From NCBI GenBank assembly GCA_028283985.1, contig JANQSQ010000291.1:1-6726 (forward strand): a stretch of 6,726 nt of DNA. Direction: 5' to 3'. The stretch's first letter is position 1. The number at the start of each line of letters is the position of its first letter. The stretch comes from Rhodothermales bacterium. GTDB taxonomy: Bacteria > Bacteroidota > Rhodothermia > Rhodothermales > VXPQ01. The translations under genes were made by a program, and so were the position numbers. Under the pieces are notes generated by a model. It was not told the origin of the DNA. It did no database searches and worked only from the letters and a program-made list of their open reading frames with translations. Shown one piece after another: positions 1-5,257 of this stretch.

Positions 1-1
1 T

Positions 2-1372
2 CAAAGAAACGCGCCGGGCGGCGACCGCGCGAGACCGCCCCTCCGCGAATCCGGCGCTGACGACCGGGAGCGCCCGGACTATCGCGACCACGGAAAAGAC
101 GATCGGCGCACCAAGCGTCGTCATCAGGACCAGCGCAAGAACAACCGGCGCGGTCGGGACCATCGGCAGACCGGCGGCGAACACGAAGCCCGTCGCAGAA
201 ATGTCTACGAAGGGCGGCCGGAGTACATGGCTGCACACGACCCGAGGAGAACCGAACTGGAAGGCATGATCCGGAAAATCGGGGTGCTGGAAGTGCTCCC
301 CGACGGCTACGGTTTCCTGCGTTCGGCGGAATACAATTACCTGCCCAGCCCCGACGACATCTATGTTTCCCCTTCGCAGATCAAGCGTTTCAGCTTGCGG
401 CTGGGCGATACGGTCGATGGAGAAGTACGCCCCCCAAAAGAGGGAGAACGTTTCTTTGCGCTCATCCAGGTGAATACGATAAACGGGCGCAAACCGGGAG
501 AAATCGAAGAACGGCAAGGGTTCGATTATCTCACGGCGCTCTACCCGACGGAGCATCTCCGCCTCGAAACGCACCCGAGCGATTACAACACCCGCATCCT
601 CGACCTCTTTACGCCCGTAGGCAAGGGACAGAGAGCCCTGATCGTAGCCCAGCCGAAAACGGGCAAGACCGTTCTGCTGCAAAAGATCGCCAATGCGATC
701 ACCGCGAACCATCCGGAAGTGTATCTGATCGTGCTCCTGGTGGACGAACGACCCGAAGAAGTCACGGATATGGAGCGGAACGTTCGCGGCGAGGTGATCT
801 CTTCGACCTTCGACCAGAAGGCCGAGCAGCATGTCCAGGTGGTGGATATCGTGCTGGAGAAAGCCAAACGGCTTGTCGAGGCGAGACAGGATGTGGTCAT
901 TCTCCTCGACTCGATCACGCGTCTGGCGAGGGCGCACAATACGGTGACTCCGAACACGGGCAAAACGCTCTCCGGGGGCATGGAGGCAGGCGCGTTGCGG
1001 AATCCCAAACGCTTTTTCGGTGCGGCCCGGAATGTGGAAGAGGGTGGATCGCTGACGATCATCGGCACGGCTCTCATCGACACAGGAAGCCGGATGGACG
1101 AGGTCATCTTCGAGGAATTCAAGGGAACCGGGAATTCGGAAATCGTGCTGGATCGCAATCTCGCGGATCGGCGGGTATTCCCCGCCATCAATGTGATCAT
1201 GTCGGGGACGCGGCGGGAAGAACTGCTCGTGCCCGAAGCCAAGCTCGGGCGCATCTGGATCCTTCGGAAGCTTCTTGCCGATATGTCGCCGATCGACGCC
1301 ATGACGTTCCTGCTCGACAAAATGCGCGGCACGAAAAACAATGACGAATTCCTCGTCACCATGAATTCATAG
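2..1372 (+). CDS. rho: Transcription termination factor Rho (5'-partial)
   Basis: Rho is a hexameric RNA-dependent ATPase and helicase that loads on nascent transcripts and releases RNA polymerase. The frame is open from base 2 with no stop, giving 456 visible residues, so the start lies upstream. The first in-frame ATG, at 227, is not the likely start: the 75 residues before it form an Arg/Asp-rich low-complexity extension of the kind seen in Bacteroidota Rho. Counting from that ATG, the RNA-binding cold-shock fold covers about residues 12-90 (DGYGFLR, then DDIYVSPSQIKRF and PPKEGERFFAL). The Walker A motif is PKTGKT at 143-148, the Walker B strand is VVILLDSITRLAR at 223-235, the Q-loop region is TPNTGKTLSGG at 241-251, and the arginine-finger region is KGTGNSE at 299-305. 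All core motifs are intact and the C-terminus is full length. Two genes follow at spacings of 5 and 11 bases, so rho probably heads an operon. Confidence 0.97.
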   Translation, partial: QRNAPGGDRARPPLRESGADDRERPDYRDHGKDDRRTKRRHQDQRKNNRRGRDHRQTGGEHEARRRNVYEGRPEYMAAHDPRRTELEGMIRKIGVLEVLPDGYGFLRSAEYNYLPSPDDIYVSPSQIKRFSLRLGDTVDGEVRPPKEGERFFALIQVNTINGRKPGEIEERQGFDYLTALYPTEHLRLETHPSDYNTRILDLFTPVGKGQRALIVAQPKTGKTVLLQKIANAITANHPEVYLIVLLVDERPEEVTDMERNVRGEVISSTFDQKAEQHVQVVDIVLEKAKRLVEARQDVVILLDSITRLARAHNTVTPNTGKTLSGGMEAGALRNPKRFFGAARNVEEGGSLTIIGTALIDTGSRMDEVIFEEFKGTGNSEIVLDRNLADRRVFPAINVIMSGTRREELLVPEAKLGRIWILRKLLADMSPIDAMTFLLDKMRGTKNNDEFLVTMNS

Positions 1373-1377
1373 CGCAT

Positions 1378-2097
1378 ATGCCGGGTACGACCGAGGTCAA
1401 GGCGCTTTTCTTCGACATGGACGGCGTGCTCGTGGACGTGTCCCGGTCCTATCGACGCGCCGTGGAAGAAACCGTGGAGCAATTCACCGGCCGGCAGCTT
1501 CTCCCCAGCACCATCCAGCGCTACAAAAACCTCGGCGGCTTCAACGACGACTGGAAACTGACGCACGCCATCATCACCGATACGGGAATGAGCGTGCCGC
1601 TAAGCCGTGTAGTGGACGCTTTTCAAAGGCGATATCGGGGAGAGGAATGGAACGGCTTCATTGCGGAAGAGCCTCCTCTCATACAAACGGCTACGCTGAA
1701 TCGGCTTCACGCGGGCGGACGCGCTATGGGCATCGTCACGGGGCGTCCGGAAGCGGAAGCGAAGTGGACCGTAAACCGTTTCGGTTGGAAAAAGTATTTC
1801 CCCCTGATTGTCGCCAAGGAAAAACAGGAAAAACGTTTCAAGCCGGATCCATTTCCTCTCCAGCGCGCGCTGGCCGTGCTCAACGCGGCAGGACGCGCGG
1901 TGCACCCTGAAAGGGCCGTGTATGTCGGCGATTCCGTGGACGACATGACATGCGCCAGGAAGGCCGGGGTGCGGGCCATAGGTTTCATCCCCCACTATAT
2001 CGAAAACAAGAAAGAAATGGCATCTTTGTTGCAGGAGCGGGGGGCGGATGTCGTCATCGACGACCTGAAAGAACTGCCGGATCTCGTTGACCAATAG
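1378..2097 (+). CDS. HAD-superfamily subfamily IA hydrolase (phosphatase)
   Basis: This is a 239-residue haloacid-dehalogenase-type hydrolase, probably a cytoplasmic Mg-dependent phosphomonoesterase. All four HAD motifs are visible. Motif I is FFDMDGVLVD at residues 11-20, with nucleophile D13 and acid/base D15. Motif II is T121 in GIVTGRP. Motif III is K155 in KPDP. Motif IV is GDSVDDM at 184-190, with acidic residues D185, D188 and D189. An alpha-helical cap between residues about 21 and 110 places it in subfamily IA, like phosphoglycolate phosphatases. The DGVLVDVSRSYRRAVEET stretch resembles the uncharacterised family I know as HAD-SF-IA-hyp1, recalled from memory and not checked. There is no signal peptide. 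The start ATG is 5 bases after the rho stop with no Shine-Dalgarno sequence, so expression is probably by readthrough from rho. The substrate cannot be inferred; phosphoglycolate, a sugar phosphate or a nucleotide are all possible. Confidence 0.9.
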   Translation: MPGTTEVKALFFDMDGVLVDVSRSYRRAVEETVEQFTGRQLLPSTIQRYKNLGGFNDDWKLTHAIITDTGMSVPLSRVVDAFQRRYRGEEWNGFIAEEPPLIQTATLNRLHAGGRAMGIVTGRPEAEAKWTVNRFGWKKYFPLIVAKEKQEKRFKPDPFPLQRALAVLNAAGRAVHPERAVYVGDSVDDMTCARKAGVRAIGFIPHYIENKKEMASLLQERGADVVIDDLKELPDLVDQ

Positions 2098-2108
2098 CGT
2101 ACAGCGCC

Positions 2109-3530
2109 ATGCAACGGCACGCCGCGCGCCTGACGAGCGCCCTTCTGTGCATCTGCGTCACCCTTATCCCCTGCGCCTCCCCCGCCCAGACGCCGGATAC
2201 GATCCGCGTACGCCTCGAAACGGCGGTCCGGCATGCCCTGGACGTGAGTCCGGAGGTGAATGCCGTTGCCTCGACTCTCGATTTCGCGCAGGCGCGGGAG
2301 CGACTTGCCCGCGCATCCCGATTCGCCACCGAGTTTTCGCTCCGGACAGCCCATGCCGCGGCGCCCGGACTTCGCAACCTCCCGGCCGGGGTTTCCGAAG
2401 ATAATCTGTATCTCTACCCGGGGGTCCGAAACGACTGGGAATCCCTGCGTCCGCTGAACCGGTTCGAGACCAGCCTGGTGCAGCCCCTGTACACATGGGG
2501 CGCTCTGCAAGGAAACATCGAGGCGGCCCGGCAAGGCGTACGTGTCGAGGAAGCATCCGTAGGCAAAAAAAAGATCGAGATCGCGCTCCGCACCGGTACG
2601 CTGTACTATAACCTGTTGCTTGCGAAACAGCTCGTCACGCTAACCGAACAGGCAGGGGAGATCGTGGAGCAGGCCAAAACGGAGATCGACCGTCTTCTCG
2701 AGGAAGGGGCGGAAGATGTGGACGACGCCGACCTTTTCAAGGTCCGTATTACGGAGCAGGAGTTTCTGCGGCGGGTGGTGGAAGTCGAACAGGGCTTGCG
2801 CACCGCGCAAAGCGCTCTTGCGCGCCAATTGATGTTGCCCGGAGCCACGACGCCCGAGCCGGAAGAAATCGTGCTGGAACCCATGCCTTTCGTGCTCGAC
2901 TCCCTGGACGCCTATCTGCGGATTGCTCTGGAACATCGGCCGGAAATCGGCCAGGCCACCGCGGGACTGGCTGCGCGGGAAGCGCAAATCAAGGTGGCGC
3001 GCGCAGACTATTTCCCGCAACTTTTCCTCGGCGTCGACTCGAGGATTACGCTGACGTCGGGGCGATTCCGCCAGCCGAACCCCTATGTCAACGATCCGTA
3101 TCTGGGACGCAGTCTACGCGCGGGAATCGGCTTGCGTCTGCCCCTCAATATGGTGCAAACGCGCGCCAGGGTGGCCCAGGCAAAGGCGGAGCGCAATGAG
3201 GTCCGTCACCAACTGGCTGCGGCCAGGCAATTGATCCTGTTCGAGGTGGAAGCAGCATGGCGCAACGTCATCACGGCGCGCGCCGCCATGGACGCGCAAC
3301 GCGAAGCCCTGACCATCAGCGGAGAATGGCTGCGCACCGAACAAATCAATTTCGATCTCGATCTGGGCGATACCGAAAATCTTGTGGATGCCGTGCGGGC
3401 AAATCTTGCGTTGAGAGCCACGTATTACGAGCGAGTGCGGGCATTCAATGTCGCCGTGTTGCGGTTATGGGCGGAAACGGGTTGGGCCGGGCCCGGCCCG
3501 CCGGCGCTGAGCGGTGTTCTCCCGGAATAA
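2109..3530 (+). CDS. TolC-family outer-membrane efflux protein
   Basis: This is a 473-residue outer-membrane channel protein of the TolC/OEP family. Such proteins form trimeric barrel-tunnels that carry drugs, proteins or lipids out through the envelope with an inner-membrane pump and an adaptor. The N-terminus is a Sec signal peptide: basic MQRHAARLTS, a hydrophobic core, and probable cleavage after SPA at residue 26. The mature protein has the usual two-repeat layout. The first repeat contains a beta strand with the family hallmark QPLYTWG (125-131) and long charged coiled-coil helices (about 132-242). The second contains HRPEI (276-280), ARADYFPQLFLGV (297-309), a second beta region (about 310-346) and helices to about 458. 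Length is normal for the family. The C-terminus ends in a Pro/Gly-rich tail. The start lies 11 bases after the phosphatase stop and has no Shine-Dalgarno sequence. No adaptor or pump gene is adjacent, so the cargo is unknown; the MlaC gene downstream hints at lipids, as an inference only. Confidence 0.93.
   Translation: MQRHAARLTSALLCICVTLIPCASPAQTPDTIRVRLETAVRHALDVSPEVNAVASTLDFAQARERLARASRFATEFSLRTAHAAAPGLRNLPAGVSEDNLYLYPGVRNDWESLRPLNRFETSLVQPLYTWGALQGNIEAARQGVRVEEASVGKKKIEIALRTGTLYYNLLLAKQLVTLTEQAGEIVEQAKTEIDRLLEEGAEDVDDADLFKVRITEQEFLRRVVEVEQGLRTAQSALARQLMLPGATTPEPEEIVLEPMPFVLDSLDAYLRIALEHRPEIGQATAGLAAREAQIKVARADYFPQLFLGVDSRITLTSGRFRQPNPYVNDPYLGRSLRAGIGLRLPLNMVQTRARVAQAKAERNEVRHQLAAARQLILFEVEAAWRNVITARAAMDAQREALTISGEWLRTEQINFDLDLGDTENLVDAVRANLALRATYYERVRAFNVAVLRLWAETGWAGPGPPALSGVLPE
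3484..3499. repeat. Perfect 16-bp GC palindrome in the tolC 3' end
   Basis: Bases 3484-3499 read GGGCCGGGCCCGGCCC, an exact palindrome of only G and C. It encodes part of the TolC tail (AGPGP, residues 460-464). It could form a very stable but tight RNA hairpin about 30 bases before the tolC stop, or simply reflect Gly/Pro codons in a GC-rich genome. No T-run follows. Confidence 0.5.
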
Positions 3531-3556
3531 ATCAGCGTATCCTTAGGGCCTGTTAT

Positions 3557-3585
3557 GTGACATTCCGGCATGATTGTTGTTAAAT
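3557..3585 (+). promoter_or_regulatory. Putative sigma-70-type promoter upstream of mlaC
   Basis: The gap between tolC and mlaC contains GTGACA at 3557-3562 (5 of 6 matches to the -35 consensus). After 17 bases comes TTAAAT at 3580-3585 (4 of 6 matches to the -10 consensus). Transcription would begin near 3592, about 28 bases before the mlaC start. The local DNA is AT-rich compared with its surroundings. If the organism is a true Bacteroidota, its main sigma factor prefers a different -7/-33 pattern, so this assignment is tentative. Confidence 0.4.
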
Positions 3586-3588
3586 ACC

Positions 3589-3614
3589 TATCGGTACACG
3601 CCTAAAAACCGATA
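3589..3614 (+). promoter_or_regulatory. Inverted repeat in the mlaC leader (operator or 5'-UTR hairpin)
   Basis: TATCGGT at 3589-3595 and its exact reverse complement ACCGATA at 3608-3614 are separated by 12 bases. The right arm ends 5 bases before the mlaC ATG. It overlaps the predicted transcription start, so it could be a repressor site or a hairpin that hides the ribosome entry region. There is no T-run after it, so it is not a typical terminator. Confidence 0.35.
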
Positions 3615-3619
3615 CCTTC

Positions 3620-4219
3620 ATGGCGCGCAACGCTTGTCTTCTCTTCATCCTCTTCGGTATCCTGCTCGAACTGCCGGGCCCGGTCCGGGCCCAGGATCGA
3701 TCCGCTGAAGTGCGTCGCTTTCTCGAACAGCGGGATCGCGAAATCAAGAGCGTACTGGGCGACCGGGAGACCTTCACCGACGAACAGCGCGAGCAACTCA
3801 AACGCGTGATCAACGACGGCATCGATTTCACGGCGATGGGTCGTGCAGCCCTCGGACCTTTCTGGGCCGATCCGGCGCCGGCGCAACGGGAAGAATTCGT
3901 AGACGTGTTCAGCCGGATCGTCCGGAATCAGTCGCTCTCGGATCTTGACGTGTACCGGTCCGTGGTTACCTATGGAAACATTACCGCCAACGACACCATG
4001 GCGTACGTAACCACGACCACGGTCTACAAGGACATTCCGACGAAAGTGGAATATGTGCTTGGGCGAACAGGCGCGCAGTGGCAGGTCCGGGACATTATCC
4101 TGGATGAAGTGAGCACCGCGGAAGGATATGCGCGCTCCTTTCAGTCGGTCGTCCGCAAGCGCGGGTTCGATTCCCTGATGAACAGTCTTCGGAAAAAACT
4201 GGACGGGATGCGTTCGTAA
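3620..4219 (+). CDS. mlaC: MlaC/Ttg2D-type periplasmic phospholipid-binding protein
   Basis: This is a 199-residue member of the MlaC (Ttg2D, formerly toluene-tolerance) family. Family members are soluble periplasmic carriers that shuttle phospholipids between the outer membrane and an inner-membrane MlaFED-type ABC transporter. A Sec signal peptide is clear: MARNAC, a hydrophobic core at residues 7-20, and cleavage after VRA at residue 24. Family landmarks follow: the helix ending in NDGIDFTAMGRAALGPFW (65-82), the QREEFVDVFSRI helix (89-100), the central beta sheet (about 113-160) and the closing WQVRDIILDEVSTAEGY block (154-170), then the terminal helices. Length matches the family. No MlaD, MlaE or MlaF gene is in the window, so they must lie elsewhere. 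The start is fixed by the signal peptide; there is no Shine-Dalgarno sequence. It probably has its own promoter in the preceding gap and is followed closely by a glycosyltransferase gene. Confidence 0.9.
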   Translation: MARNACLLFILFGILLELPGPVRAQDRSAEVRRFLEQRDREIKSVLGDRETFTDEQREQLKRVINDGIDFTAMGRAALGPFWADPAPAQREEFVDVFSRIVRNQSLSDLDVYRSVVTYGNITANDTMAYVTTTTVYKDIPTKVEYVLGRTGAQWQVRDIILDEVSTAEGYARSFQSVVRKRGFDSLMNSLRKKLDGMRS

Positions 4220-4221
4220 GC

Positions 4222-4240
4222 CGTGCTGCCGGACAGCATG
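4222..4240 (+). other. Intercistronic stem-loop after mlaC
   Basis: CGTGCTG (4222-4228) pairs with CAGCATG (4234-4240) around a five-base CCGGA loop, giving a 7-bp stem with one G-U pair. It starts two bases after the mlaC stop. There is no T-run behind it, so it is more likely an mRNA-stability element or a weak attenuator than a terminator. It sits in the leader only if the next gene starts at 4274, as I prefer. Confidence 0.3.
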
Positions 4241-4273
4241 TCGCGGAATGGACGGCGTAGACGAGAACAAGCC

Positions 4274-5251
4274 ATGCACACTCCGAAAGAAGGTTACGTG
4301 CTGCACACATACGGGCCGGAACGATTCGTGCAGCATGCGGCGGCCTCCGTAATGACGCTCAGGCGTCACGATGCGCATCGACCCGTTGCCCTCTTCTGCC
4401 CCGACACGCACCGGGAACGCCTGCGCGAGCACGAGAAGGCAGACCTCTTCGAGGACATCCATGTCCTGCCTGAGGAGCACGCTTCCATTACGGGTTTCAA
4501 ACACCACCTGCACCGGTTCATGCCGTACGAGCGCACACTGTTCGTGGATGCGGATATCATCTGGTGCCGTACCCCCGATCCGCTCTGGAAACAACTACAG
4601 GCATATCCCTTCACTGCCACGGGCAACGAGCGCGCCGATTTCTTCTTCGGGGGGCCCAAGGATTGGCGAATCGCGATCGATGTGATCCTTAACCGCCGGA
4701 AACGCACCATGAGGCGGTTCGGAATCACCCATCTGCCCCGCGTGCAGGCCGGCATGATCTACTGTGCCCATCGGGACACGACGCAAAGCGTGTGCGAGAC
4801 TGCTGCCTCATTCCTTGCAAAAAGGGCGCAAACCCATTTCCGAAGTCGTCTGGCCGAGGGGCGCAGCGAGGAATCCTGCGAATGGAGCCTCGCGATGGCC
4901 ATGAGTCAACACAACCTGGAGGTTTTTCCCTGGCTCCAGGGGCGACTGAGTCCCCAACTGGACTTCATCGAGGATTGGACGACGTACGATCCGGACTTTC
5001 TCGACGTCACCTACCGGTACTACACGGATCGCTCGGTCTATGCGTTGCGAGGCATTCGAAACCGGGCGCTGCGCACCTTCCTGACAGATTTTATGTCCAG
5101 CCTGCCGGGACGAAGCGATTATCAGGAATTCACGCCGGTTTCCCTTCATTTCAGTTGGCTTCATTACAAGAAACCCTTCCGGGAGTTTGCCGAGCGGATG
5201 TGGACAATGCCTGTCGAACACCACGAACGCACAGCAACCGCAGTGAATTGA
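4274..5251 (+). CDS. Uncharacterised GT8-like glycosyltransferase
   Basis: This is a 325-residue cytoplasmic protein with the look of a GT-A-fold nucleotide-sugar transferase, likely acting on an envelope glycan or a small acceptor. Numbering from the ATG at 4274, the N-terminal half begins GYVLHTYGPERFV, followed by RRHDAHRPVALFC. The metal-binding DxD is in LFVDADIIWC, with aspartates D92 and D94. Near the C-terminus, LHFSWLHYKKPF (291-302) resembles the HxxGxxKPW motif of GT8 enzymes, which supplies the last metal ligand. Between them are the likely conserved blocks TGNERADFFFGGPK, RVQAGMIY, ESCEWSLAMAMS and LSPQLDFI. No signal peptide or membrane segment is seen. A longer frame starts at GTG 4223, with a further ATG at 4238. 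I prefer 4274 because the preceding 17 residues are basic and non-conserved in style and overlap a hairpin. The family has no function I can name; the donor and acceptor are unknown. Confidence 0.72.
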   Translation: MHTPKEGYVLHTYGPERFVQHAAASVMTLRRHDAHRPVALFCPDTHRERLREHEKADLFEDIHVLPEEHASITGFKHHLHRFMPYERTLFVDADIIWCRTPDPLWKQLQAYPFTATGNERADFFFGGPKDWRIAIDVILNRRKRTMRRFGITHLPRVQAGMIYCAHRDTTQSVCETAASFLAKRAQTHFRSRLAEGRSEESCEWSLAMAMSQHNLEVFPWLQGRLSPQLDFIEDWTTYDPDFLDVTYRYYTDRSVYALRGIRNRALRTFLTDFMSSLPGRSDYQEFTPVSLHFSWLHYKKPFREFAERMWTMPVEHHERTATAVN

Positions 5252-5257
5252 ACGCCT

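Noticed and set aside
227..229. ATG as the true start of rho.
   Set aside because: The frame is open upstream to the window edge, the upstream residues have the composition of known Rho N-terminal extensions, and no Shine-Dalgarno or promoter-like sequence precedes it.
583..1566. A 327-codon minus-strand open frame opposite rho and the start of the phosphatase gene.
   Set aside because: It lies antisense to strongly recognised Rho motifs. Its translation is rich in Ser and Arg with no domain pattern, as expected for the complement of GC-rich coding DNA.
1600..2094. A 164-codon minus-strand open frame opposite the HAD phosphatase.
   Set aside because: The plus strand carries all four HAD motifs in frame; the antisense product has no recognisable features.
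3541..3565. The stretch beginning CCTTAGGGCCTGTTATG looked like a possible end of an insertion sequence or MITE.
   Set aside because: I could not find a matching inverted copy, a target-site duplication or any transposase remnant in the window.
3602..4594. A 330-codon minus-strand open frame opposite mlaC and the first part of the glycosyltransferase.
   Set aside because: It spans two convincing plus-strand genes, including a signal peptide and a DxD motif, and its product shows no recognisable domain, signal or membrane segment.
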